Source of the DNA: Paroedura picta
Lineage: Eukaryota; Chordata; Lepidosauria; Squamata; Gekkonidae
Direction of reading: 5' to 3'
Assembly: GCF_049243985.1 (NCBI RefSeq)
Contig: NC_135373.1
Location: 98,637,213-98,701,212, forward strand
Length of the DNA: 64,000 nt
The position numbers were made by a program, and so were the translations under genes. This document shows positions 32,331-44,000 of the stretch, in pieces; positions within the stretch are counted from its first letter, which is position 1; each line of letters opens with the position of its first letter. The notes under the pieces were generated by a model. That model searched no databases and had not been told where the DNA came from. It saw only the letters and a list, made by a program, of their open reading frames with translations.

Positions 32331-35300
32331 TAGGATGTGATTCTTGATATATTATTTCATAGAGGGAGAGAATTTTTCTCCCTCTTTTATAAGACTACAA
32401 ACTTTCAAAGGCGTGGCCCTATTAATCTGTTGCCGCAAAATTAAACAGCTGTCTAGAGGCGTAAGGATAGCAAGGGTACATTTTGATCGTCTTTATCCTC
32501 GGATTCCTGTTTAATCTTATTAGAAGTCTTATAGCTTTGAAGAATACTGATGAGCTGTGGTTTTGGAGCAGGGAATGAAGTACTTGGCCACACAGTTAGC
32601 ATAAGGAATTCATTGCTTCAGGATATGGTTATGGCCATTAACTTTACTAAGATGAACTCAGACTCATGAACGATTAGGGTGGAGTAAAATTTTGTTTGGA
32701 GTTGAAGCTATATCAACTATTAATCATGATAGTTGAAAGAAACCTCTGTGCTCAAAGGAGCTATTGAAGGCAAGCACCAGAAAGGCAGTTGGTTTTGGAC
32801 CTTGCAGAAACATCTGCTAGTCGCAGTTGAAAGTGAGAGTTTGGACTATGAGTTTATGGTCATGTAGACTGCTTTCTGTGTACTTGTGAAGATTAGTCTG
32901 GGCATGTGCTCTGTATAATTTAGTTTACAGTAAATGAGTTCTCTCTTCTTCCTCTTAGAAAGAATTGGGAATCATACAATGCTATTGCATCACTGATACG
33001 TCACTGCACTGCTCAGTGATTATAGAGGGGAGTAGTACTGTTAGGATTGCACTGAGGAGAGTGTATTTGTTTGCTGTCAAATGATTTTTAAAAAGCTTGT
33101 TTTCCTCATTTTCAAATGTTGCAAAAAAGCTTTTGCCACCTTGCAGCTGTCATGAGTGGTGTTAAAAGTACTTGCTGCACCCAGTAAATTAAAGCATGCT
33201 GCTATTGTCAGATAATGTTAATGCATGATTTACATGCATAATACTTCAAGTCAGTCCCTCTCATTTCCACTTACATTGGATAGTAGGATGGTGAAACATC
33301 TTTGCTTTACAAGCATAGAGAGCTTCCGGTGAACACAGTACTTGCTTGTAATTAAGTACCTGAATCAGTAAAAGGCAGTTCATGTATATTCACATAATAT
33401 AATATACTAGTCAAGTGACTATAGTTAGATATGTGTTTCTGCTATGATAAATGCTTAACATTGTTATCATAATTATACACAAAGTTGTAAATTTGCAGTA
33501 TGCCTTTCTTTATTATGCAGTCTTCCCCAATTATTAGCTGGGGAGAGGTACATACTCTTGTATATAAAGTGTGCGGATTTTGGTTACTGCTATACAGTTA
33601 GGCTAAAATAAACCCTTTGGCCAAGAAATTTGGTTCCATGTAGCTACCAGTTTTTGGCTTGCTGCCCTCTCCTGTGTGGCACAATAGCTGAATACAGCTT
33701 TACGTAATTTATTGTGTGACTTATGCTATTGTGACATACGTGGAATAAAGGCATTGCTATTGCATTTACGTCATAATTGTGCATGGCTCCCTGTCTGACA
33801 TTAATTTGTCTTTAATTATTGTCAGTTAGAATCAACAAGGAGTAATCTTAGCAAATATATGCTTGGCGACAAGAGGAAAGTTAATGTTCTTCTGGCTATT
33901 GATTGTTTGCTTTGGGCTTTCATTCTAACATTTACTGTGTATGCCTAAGGCTGCTGTCCTGCGTATATGTACTTGGAAACAAGTCCAAGTGTTTGAAACA
34001 GAACAAAATCAAACACAGTTGCTTAAAATGTACTTTGCTATATGGTGTTATGTAGTTTAGTTGCTTCATTATACGTCTTAATATGCCTATCTGCTTGCTC
34101 TCTGGTTAAAATAAATGGGCCTCTGTTTTCAGTAAATATGACCATGAGTAGGAGGTAAGAAACTGTCAGACAGAGGTTTGTTCTTGGGATAGCAATAGTT
34201 AAGCCCTTATTTTTAAGTTTTTTGTGTCTGGGAACCCTGCAGTTCTGTAAGTTTCATTGCCATGTTGTAAGAAATATTAAAATAATATATATAATGTGCT
34301 TTTAGTACTTTTTATATAAATACTGATATATATATATTTCTCTTTATTTACCTGTTGTAGCTATTGGACGACTGTGTGAAAAATGTGAGTATAGTTCCCT
34401 ATGTCTGGTATGCCTTTTATTATTAGCCCTCCAAAACTGTATATCAAATATCAAAGTTTTCTGCTGGTATTTTTTTAATGGCAATTTGGCCAAATATAAC
34501 CTGATCTAGTTGATTTGTACAAAATTTGTACAAAAACATCAGATTGTAAAAGAAAGTGAGTTAACTTGGAATTTTTAAAATCCATGCCTATATAATATGG
34601 ATTTTCAATAGGATTGAAGGTTGGTTATTTCTTTAAAAAAAAAGAAATATAGGTATTTAAATTTCTAACATAAAAAGCCATTCCTCTGTCTACCCCTGCC
34701 ACCATCCATGATGCTGTGGGATAGTAGTATGGCTTCCTCTTCTGACCTGTGTGTATACGGATTTCTCTGTTAGTGCCTTACCTGTCCTTCCCAGAGAGAA
34801 GGTGAAATTTAGAAACCGTTGATGTTGATGATTCTCAGCACCCCTGATATGCTGAGCCCTCTCTCCTGGCCCTTAAGGCTGGAAGACATGGATACTCTAG
34901 TACCACCGGGCAGAATTCTAAAACCAGGAAGAATATGGAGGCTTCCTTGCTGTTGTTTGTCTACCTTTGAAGGATAATTATTTGAAAGATCATTATAGTA
35001 GTGACCCAATGTTCCTTTTAATCCAGTGCTGCTTTCGAAGGAGCACATGCTACCTTTCCTAATTTTAATGTCCAGGAAAAGCTACAGTAGAGATGGTTAA
35101 CAGTAGTTAAGAAGCAGTACAGTCAGTCACGTGTTTCTTGTCACACAAAAAAGAGTCTTTTTTTCTCTCTTGGAAAATGGCAACCTGTGAAGAGAAGGAG
35201 ATACAGCTTCTGTGCAGTTCATTGGGAATTCAACTGCCAAAGGAAGCAATTTAAGCCCCTTCACTATGCAAGTCCTTAAGGTCAGAGGATGGACCATTAG

Positions 35301-38300
35301 ATGGATTAAGCTGGTAATAGGATGTGAACCTCCTTTATCTCTGTGTTGCTGGCTTGGATATGGTCCAGATTGGTAGTGCTTGTTATCATCTATTAACTTT
35401 ATTATGATCTGTTGACTATTAGCTTGCTTGTTTAACTTCTTTCCTTAATTTGTGATGATCAAAACTTCAGTGCAGTGTGTAAATTTCCTCTTTACCTGTT
35501 TAAAATAAAACAAAAAGAAGAATGAGCATTCCTATGTGAAGCTCCCTGTCACAAACAGTTGTTAATTTGTGCTACAGAAAAAATTATCCTCCAAAGTCTG
35601 TTTTAAATGACTGAAAACTACATGGTGGGCTCGCTTACAGAGAAATTCAACCAAATGCCAGGTGCCTTAGGTTGCACTTCACAAATATCTTACCTTAATT
35701 ATAAACATCCTGATTGGAAGCTCAATTCCAAATGTATCTGTTTGGAAGCAAGTCTCAGTGGTGCTTTTTGGGGGGGGGGATAATCGAGTGAACCTTTGCT
35801 TTGTGTAAGTTGGGGGGGGGAAATCTCAAACGATATCTGCTGTTGTGTTTACAGGTGATGGCAAGTGTGTTATCTGTGACTCGTATGTGCGACCGTGCAC
35901 ACTGGTGCGCATATGTGATGAGTGCAACTATGGCTCCTACCAAGGGCGCTGTGTGATATGTGGAGGTCCGGGAGTCTCTGATGCTTATTACTGCAAAGAA
36001 TGCACCATCCAGGAAAAGGACGTAAGATTGTTACTAGCACGTCTTTCCTTAAGATGCTGTCATTGTTCTCCTTAAACATTACTGTTCTCTAGTGTGCTGA
36101 GTGAACATTTGACTCTTTGGAATGGCTGTGGGTTCTAATGTTTCTAGGTTTGTGCTTACCTGCTTCAATGAAGGCCTAGCCACATTTGACTGTATTTACA
36201 AAGTACTTTGCAGTTAACATGCTTCTAATTTCGACTATCTTCTGCTTGCTGTCCTGTGGTTAGGACTGGTTTATGCCTTTAATAAATTCTATTAGTGTTT
36301 AATTTGGGAACGTGGCATACTTCCAGGAAAACATACATGAGATTTGTTTGCATAATGTGCAAATTGTTTGGTTATCAAGCTGACATTCTTAACAGTTGTC
36401 AAAGGCTGGAAGTGCAAGTTCTGTGCAACAATGAATATGCTGTTGAAAAAGGTATCATTGTTTCATGTTCTCCGCTCTAGGGCTGCCTGGAGAAAAAGAA
36501 ATTCCATGTCTTTAAAAGAGATATAATGTGCTGAAATGGGCAACTGAAGCTTTTTATAGTATGGCGGTAAATATCATCCTGGGAAATAATAGCCCATTAA
36601 GCCTCTATTAAAATAACAGGACATTTTCCTCCTCCCGGGTAGTTTGCAACCATAGTGCATAGAACACTTACTCCATGTTGTGATGTCATCAGATCATGTG
36701 CTATTTTGTTCCAAACCACATCCACAGGGGGTCTGAGGAAACAGATAATGTAACTAGTAAGTTATCCTGTAGTGGTAGAGACAACTCAGCAGAGGAATGC
36801 TGGTTTTGGCTTCATCCCTATGTTAATGCATTGCATGTGATTCTACCCTTCTAGCATGGAAAATAATGGCTAGATCAGTAACTTAAAAAAAATCCCAGTC
36901 TTGAACAATTGGCATAATATAAGTAACATCAATTACTTAAACACTGTAACATAATGATATTCTTAAAATAACACTGGGCCTAACAGCCACATTCTTGGCC
37001 TTGCAGCAGTCTTGAAATCTCTTTCTCATCTGACTCCAAAGTGGAGTACCTGATCCCATATGAGGCAAAATATTGTATTCAAAGTTATAATTATAATGTT
37101 GCCAAAAATAATAATAATTATAATGTTGCCTTAGCAAAGGTGCTGTTCCTTTGTACTAGAAGCAAGTTCAGGCATTAACAATGACTGGCTGCATAAATAG
37201 ACCTTGTACCAGGGAAGCACCATTTAGGTGCGAGATGAAGAGCTAGCAGGAGGCTTAAGAGAGAGGTAGTGAACTTCTAATTGTTTTCCAAAAGTGTGGG
37301 AAGGTAAGAAGGGCGTGAGGAGGTGGTTTTTGGAAGAAATTCCTGATTCACTCATTGGTATCTCATAATTTGGTGATCTGAAATGAAATGTGTAAATTGC
37401 CTTCACTGAAAAGAACTGCACTAGAGGGGATGTGAAATCAGTCCCAGTGTGGTTGTGTTAATCAACTATATGCAGATCAACAGTTGATGCTGCAGGTGAG
37501 TGCTTGTGTGAACTCATCTGTGTTACAGAAGGCACAAAAGCTGCTGGGGAACATGGACAAAATGAACCAAAGCTAGTGTGTTGGTACAACGCAGAGCATT
37601 GCTGTATCTTAGCTAAGACAGGGTACACTGAAGATCATCAGCAGGTGCTAAAACAGGAAGGCCAGGGTGGATAACGGACTGAATTTAAGGCCAGCATCGT
37701 GTCCATTGTCATGTGACATCTGTTTTTGTAATAAAGAATCATCCAGTTGTCTACCAGAAAAATAATTCATTTCTTTAAAATGAGTTGGTTTCTGACCTGG
37801 GCGTGGTGTGCTGATTTATTGCGAGTAAAGTGTAAGAGACATGTTGCATCAGTTGAGGAAAGAGTATTCTATTACACTGGTACAGAATGCCTGTTCTCCC
37901 TGATCAAGGCCTTGCTTGTTTGACAAAGTGTTTTAAAGCCACCACCCCCATTGTTGAATGGCACCCACAGCTTTCCTTCTTCCTTTCCTTGTCTTAACCT
38001 CCCTTCTCATCGCTGTCAGGTAGGAAAATGTGGTAAGAGGCTGCAGTGTGCTGATTGGAGGAACATTGCTGCTGGAAAATAGCCATGTGATTTTTCGTGT
38101 CCTCCTCTTAATTCCAATCCTCATGGCACTTGGCATAGACAAAGCCAGTTATTCCTGTTGCAGTTGCATGGAGGCAAAGGATCCACTGGTAGAACCAGGA
38201 CTTACTAACTTAGGGAAAGGCTGTTTCACTTCATAAGGCATGTGGTGTCCCATTACGGCCATCTTTCAGATACTTTATTTAAAGCTAGTAATTATTTATA

Positions 38301-40659
38301 TGAGCTGTTCTTTTCCCAGAGGAGAATATTGATGTAGTTAGTGCTCTTCCTTAAACTCAGGGTTGTTTTGTTTTTCATTTGAGCTTACGTACAACAGAAC
38401 CTCCTGAGGATCTCAGGTCCTAGATTTTTTTAAATATCATGTTTTTACCTTTCATGATTGTTACAATAAGTGAGAATTATGTGCTGAAAGCTCAGCCAAA
38501 CAGAGTTTTCTGTTAGTCTGTTTCCAGTGCGATCCTATGCATAACAGCTGTCACACTTTGTTCATCAGAGCTTCCCATGTAAGTGTGCATAGGACTGCAG
38601 CCTTAGATTTGTACATTTTCCTCTCTCCCTCCACTCAGCAAGTGCCTGTTTTCCAAGTCTCTTACTTCCCCAGTATATATGAAAATATTCTGTAAAACCC
38701 CACATTGCAAATTAGCAGTCTACTTAAATAATACAGCTGTATGCTGTGTTATTTGATTCTGAAAGTAGTCTGCATGCCTTTGACAGACAAACTGAATTGC
38801 ATCACAATCCAGCTGTATATGTTGATGAGTGGCCAGCCATTTGCTTCCCTGTTTCTAGATGTTTGGGAACCGTGATGGATTGGCTCCAGCAAAGCTACCT
38901 GAAGCTGAATCTCCTGAAGACAGAGGTCCTGTGGCTGGGTAGGAAGGGACTAGATGAGGAAGCACGTCTTCCCTGTCTTGACAAGGTGTAGCTTTAAGCT
39001 GCACAGTCAGTCAAGAATTTGGGAATGATCCTGGATGCCTCCCTGAACATTGAGGCACAGATCACTAAAGCAGCTTGCCAGACATTCTTCCGTCTATGCC
39101 AGGCAAAGCTACTAGTGCCCTATCTGGCCCCAGAACACTTACAGTCATCCATGTGACGGTCATCTCTAGGCTGGGACTACACAGGCCTTCCCTTATCCCT
39201 GACCCGGAAGTTAAAGTGGGTGCAAAACGCAGCTGCCAGGGTCCTGGCCAAATATATATACAGGGTCCTCTGTATACACCCCCCCCCCAGATAACTCATA
39301 GGCCAGCAAACTCCAACATTATCATGGTCCCTGGCCCTAAAGAGATGCGCCTGGCCTTGATCAGAGCTGTCAGCAGAAATGCAGACCCTTATGGAGCTTC
39401 TGAAATTCCGGACAGACTGCAAAATGGCGCTCTTCCACCAGGCAGTTGGTTGAGGTTAAGCTGCACCTCAACTAGCCATCTGGGTCTCCAGCCTTCTCCC
39501 CACTTAGCAGGAGCAAGTGAAAACTGTTTTAGGTTTTTTAAAAATTAGAATTTTATCATAGTTTCTGTGCAGTTTTATCATAATTTGTATTTTTACTGAT
39601 GAACCCCGCCCCGAGACCAGTTTTGGAGAGGGGCAGGCTAGAAACGACTAAATAAATAAATATCCTAATTATGTGTACACAAGTAAGTCCCACTGGGTTC
39701 ATTGGGGTTTATGACTTTAAAAAATTGGGTGATGAGAAACAAGCAGCTTTCTATCCTTCATTTAACACACATGGCGTTCAGAGCAAATGCCCACTGCAGC
39801 ATTCGTCTGCATCAGCTGAAAACAAGTAGGGCTTGGAGCATGTTCCCTAGGAGGAAAGGCTGAAGAATCTGGGACTTTTTGGTTTAGAAAAGAGATGACA
39901 AGGGGGGGACATAATAGAGGTTTATGTAATTATGCATAAAGTAGAGATAAAGATAATTTTTTCTCCATCTCCCAAATACTAAAACTTGAGGGTATCCCAA
40001 TAAAATTGATATTTATACTGAGAATGATTAACATGTGGAATTGGCTGCCACAGGATGCAGTGATGGCCAGAGGAATAAACAGCTTTAAAGGGGGCTTAGA
40101 TAGATTCCTGGAGAACGAGGATAAATCTGTCAATGGCTCGTAGACATGGTAACTCGAGGGAACTTCCATGTTCCGAGACACTAAGCCTCTGAATCCCAGA
40201 GCCCCAGGAGGCAACATTAGGGGACGGTCTCAACCTCGATGCTCTCCAGCGGAACTGATTGGCCATTGTGTGAGACAGGATGCTGTAGACGGACTGTTAG
40301 CCTGATCCAGCAGGGCTTACGTTCCTAAGTTAAGTGAATGTGTCTTTTCATCATTAGTGTTGCTTGATTCATATGCAAAGTAATCAGCTGGTCAACCAAC
40401 TGAGATTTCTTTGCTTGACTACTTTGAGTAAAGTACTTTTATAGCCCCATTTGAGTTGTAATGTCAGTTGTGTAATCGGAGTGAGTTGAGATTGTGTGGC
40501 CAATGTGATCAGCCCATTAGGTTGATATGATCCAGTCATAACCCATATCTCTCTTGTGTTCTTTCACAGCGGGACGGCTGCCCCAAGATTGTCAACTTAG
40601 GCAGCTCAAAAACAGATCTCTTCTATGAGCGCAAGAAGTATGGATTCAAGAAAAGGTGA
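32088..40659 (+). CDS. PHF5A: PHD finger-like domain protein 5A, SF3b subunit, 4 coding exons
   Basis: This is a core subunit of the SF3b complex in U2 snRNP. It contacts SF3B1 and helps form the branch-point adenosine pocket in the nucleus. Exons: 32088-32139, 34361-34384, 35855-36021, 40570-40659. They total 333 nt, giving 110 residues plus stop. All junctions are GT/AG with matching phases. Cysteines at 11, 23, 26, 30, 33, 40, 46, 49, 58, 61, 72, 75 and 85 supply the zinc-binding CxxC knuckles (CEKC, CVIC, CDEC, CVIC, CKEC). Y36 of the branch-point/drug pocket is present, and the C-terminus is basic (YGFKKR). The predicted protein agrees with the human sequence at every position as I remember it, so the gene is intact under extreme constraint. 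Its promoter lies head to head with ACO2. Confidence 0.98.
34361..34384 (+). CDS. PHF5A: PHF5A coding exon 2, 24-nt microexon (residues 18-25)
   Basis: It supplies AIGRLCEK and the first base of C26, between acceptor TTGTAG and donor gtgagt. The flanking polypyrimidine tract is interrupted by TATATA repeats. It is needed to keep the CEKC knuckle. Confidence 0.94.
35855..36021 (+). CDS. PHF5A: PHF5A coding exon 3 (residues 26-81)
   Basis: It encodes [38 protein letters not shown] and [15 protein letters not shown], which is most of the zinc knuckle fold. The donor is gtaaga. Confidence 0.98.
38525..38607. repeat. Short palindromic interspersed repeat
   Basis: The ends GTGCGATCCTATGCATAA and GTGCATAGGACTGCAGCC are inverted copies. 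This text is widespread in squamate DNA as a small palindromic element. Partial relatives with AAGTAAGTCCCA occur near 39681 and 53982. Confidence 0.5.
38745..39662 (+). repeat. L2-like LINE fragment in PHF5A intron 3
   Basis: The plus-strand translation reads [20 protein letters not shown], then [30 protein letters not shown] and, after a frame change, [12 protein letters not shown]. This is the C-terminal part of an L2-clade-like reverse transcriptase with several stops. The 3' end shows GACCAGTTTTGGAGAGGGGC and an AAATA tail (39648-39662). It is dead and 5' truncated. It lies sense to PHF5A. Confidence 0.8.
39830..40335 (+). repeat. CR1-like LINE 3' end in PHF5A intron 3
   Basis: The residual frame GLFGLEKR, then [12 protein letters not shown] is followed by a 3' UTR ending TGTGTGAGACAGGATGCTGT and CTGATCCAGCAGGGCTTACG. 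It is truncated and full of stops. It ends about 235 bases before PHF5A exon 4. Confidence 0.78.
40570..40659 (+). CDS. PHF5A: PHF5A coding exon 4 (residues 82-110, stop)
   Basis: It encodes [20 protein letters not shown], then RKKYGFKKR and TGA. The acceptor is TTTCACAG. Confidence 0.98.
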   Translation, partial: RDGCPKIVNLGSSKTDLFYERKKYGFKKR

Positions 40660-41065
40660 TACTATTTCCATCCTGATGCACCTGCTGGAGATGGGAAAGA
40701 CCCTTCACTTACCTTTGGACTGCATTTTTTTTCTACATCCATTTGGAAAGCAGTTGACTGTTTTTCTTTTTCAGTGCTCGAAAACCATTGGGAAAGCTAG
40801 TCTCTACAAATAAATGCTGGGAGACTTTTGACCCACTTCCCTTTCCTCAGCTGTTGCTAATGTTAAGAGACTGGAAGTATTGTCTCCATATCTATTCTGG
40901 AAGTTTAGATTTCAGTCCCCATGATTTTCATGAGAATCTTAACATCCTGTGGCTGATACTTTTCACCACAAATTTATGACCATTCCCATGTTTTCCCTGA
41001 AGGAATAATCAGTAATCTGTCATTGTAGATTATGCATCAATAAAGGTGTTGTTGTTTTTTAATAC
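40660..41065 (+). other. PHF5A: PHF5A 3' UTR with two polyadenylation signals
   Basis: AATAAA occurs at 40809-40814 and at 41039-41044, the latter followed by a GTTGTTGTTT stretch. The mRNA may therefore have a short (about 170 nt) or long (about 400 nt) 3' UTR. Which is used cannot be told from sequence. Confidence 0.65.
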
Positions 41066-44000
41066 ACTTCTACTTCTCTCCATTCTATTTTTCCTGGACT
41101 TCACTTGTTACAAATTACCAGAATCCCTTTAATATGGTCATTTAATATGGTCACTTTCAGTAGTGGTATGTGAAGTCCACAAGTATGATAAATGTTAAGA
41201 ATCTGAACTGACTATTGTTTTCCTTGGCTCAGTGTGGCATGGTTTAGATGCTCCTGTGCTTGAAATGACCAATCCTGTCTGTTGCTGAGAAGGTGTGCTT
41301 GTCAGTTAAGTCTCATCCAGTTCTTACCCAATGAGGTTATCTACCTTGAACTGGTTCGTCTTGTAACAACATCTGCTGGTGTAAACAAAAGGCTCATGTG
41401 AAGCAGACTATAAAAGATGGGTGTTCCCAACTGAGATTAATCTTTCCTTTCCATATATGGAAAATGTTGTGGCTTATTACCTTGCTTCTAAATGTCAGCC
41501 ACTTGTTATATACAACTTGTGGTCCCTATAGGAAAATAGTTGGGCTAGGGAAAAGGGTGTGGTCATAACATTTGACTGAGGTGGCCTGTGTGTGGTAGAA
41601 AAGGGCTTCCTGAGAGCCTTAGAAAGCAAAGTCGATGGAACAGGTTCAGCAGGAGAAGTGGCTTCCCAATTATTCTTAACACTAGGCCTCATCCTTTCCT
41701 TCTAAGGTTTCAGAAAGGAGGTAATTTTCTACTGTCCTTGTTTACTTCCAGAATCTCCTGGGTGGCTTTTAGGCTAGAGAGATGAAATCAAGACAACATC
41801 ATGGTTGTGACTGACATTTCTCAAATACTTTGATCAGAACAACTCTTTATGCTGTTTTCCGATACATTTTTTCTTTGGAATCTCTGACTGAAGTTTCTTG
41901 ATATTCCTGATTTTCCCAATCTTTTATAAACGTGATTTTTAACTGATAAAGGCACTGGTGACTTACTGAGATAATGCAAAAAGCGAGTCCGATCTATCTT
42001 TTTTTATTATGTCTTGGGCTGGAATGCAAATAACCAGACTCAAAATAGTGAGATACGATGATAACCTCAACATTCACTACCTCATCTCATTCAAATATAA
42101 ATTTTAAAAATCTCAAAAAACCCCTCTTTCCTCAGACCCATATATTTTCAGAGGAAATTTTTCATAGGATCCTGCATCATTTGGAAACGTTAACCTGGAT
42201 GGATGGTCTTTGAGAGAGAATGACAGAAAAGGATGTGTCAGAAGATTAGGATAAGTGAAGGACAGAAACATGACTTTTATTCAGAAGCATATGGCTGTAT
42301 AATGTTAACAAGCCAGTCTCTGGCATGATGTCATCAAAAGGGAGGGTACTAAACAGTGGTAGGAATGTGGTGTGATTGCCACTGCCAGAATCACAGCCAG
42401 GCAGCAAAGAAGAGGGAGCTTTTGTGACACCTCTTGGCTATCCCCAACTTCCTCTTTAGAACAGAAAAGTGTTTAATAGAATAGTAGATCACATATTGAG
42501 GCTTGCCAAGAACTTGATATCTCCCTCATTTGCAGTCTCAAAAAGGCAGAAAACAAGGAAGCTTAGTAGCCACTAGTGGGCTGTTACGCACAGTCGGGTG
42601 CACTCAATGTTAAGTCAGCGCAGTGGAGGTTCTTCAGCGGGTTCCCCACCACTATCTGCTGTTGAGCAGTTAGGGCATTCCAGTTAGAGGGCCCCTATCT
42701 AGACAGTTGCAAGAGAGGTCTGTGTTTAATCTAGGTCTCAATTTCCTAGGGTTTTTTTTTTACAGATTGATGTGAAGAGATTTTACTAATTCTGTTTTAT
42801 TTCATTTTCTGCTCAATTGTTTTACTGCTTCTACTGCTTTAGTGTTTTTTCTTTTTCTTTTTGTGAGCTGTTCTGCAGAGTATTAGTAGAAAAGCAGCTT
42901 GACTTACATTTTCCATAACTAAAAACTTTGGGAATTAAAAATAAAACCAAAGATCTGCCTGCTTTTTCATTGTCACTGTTGTTGCAATTGAAGTGTTACA
43001 GAAACATAATAGACACAAGGCTCCTGTGCCAATTGGAAGCAAAACTAAAGGACAATGGTTTGTATAGATAAGAGTGCTGTTTAATTTTCTTTTTCCACCA
43101 AGCTGTTGGCTCTTGATGGAATTAAGATAAAAGCTTCACATGGAGGTGGTTTGGGCAAGTTGATTCCTCCTCTGGAAGCAGGACAAAAAGTCTACTTTAT
43201 GTAAATATGGTCAAATAAATATAACAGGTCTTGTATAGCTTCACATGCTCTGCTGTGTTGGTCCTGATACGTGAAAGAATAGGTTTAGAAGTACTGACGC
43301 ATCTGTAGTTCTTTAGTGCATGCTGCAGAGGGCCTGGTGCTTTCTGAAAACCAAGGGCCTCATTATGCACAATGACAGTCGTCACGCCGGATGGCGTGTA
43401 TACAGAAGCATTCTTCATGTGTGCCCTGCAGGGTCCTTATCAGGAATGACTCGGCTACCCAGCATCATGGACAGAATACAGATTTTTGTCCTCACTACAA
43501 CAGCATCCCAGTGGGAGTCATTTGCTTTTCCGCAAAGGAGAGGATAGTAACCACCTTTCTGGAGGGAAAGTAAACATTAAGAACACTGTTGAGATAGAAG
43601 CAAAACTAGTGTTTGTTGCTGGTGATTCCAGCCACTCAAAATCAAACCCAACTAATACTGCTTCCTCTTCTGGTTGCATTCATCTTGAGTTGTCTTTTTT
43701 TTTTTTTACCGCAACAAAGTGTAGCAAGATGCTAGGGATTGGTTTAGGTGGATGGATCATTAGATTCATTTTTTCCTCTATTACCTGTTTTATCTTATTG
43801 CAGTTTCCAAACAAATGGGGAGAGGAAAAAAGCCAAGCAAGATATTTTATAGTGGTTTTGTTATTCTAAAGAACTGGAAACCTGAGTGCCCCCTTCCCCT
43901 GTAGACCTAGCTGAACGGTCTTTAACCTGAAACCAGATGAAAACAGGGGCAATTGTAATAAGCAACTGTATACTAATGCGCTTGTTTGTTACTAGTTGAG

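Noticed and set aside
39075-39548. 157-codon plus-strand frame in PHF5A intron 3
   Set aside because: It is an off-frame reading of the L2-like LINE at 38745-39662.
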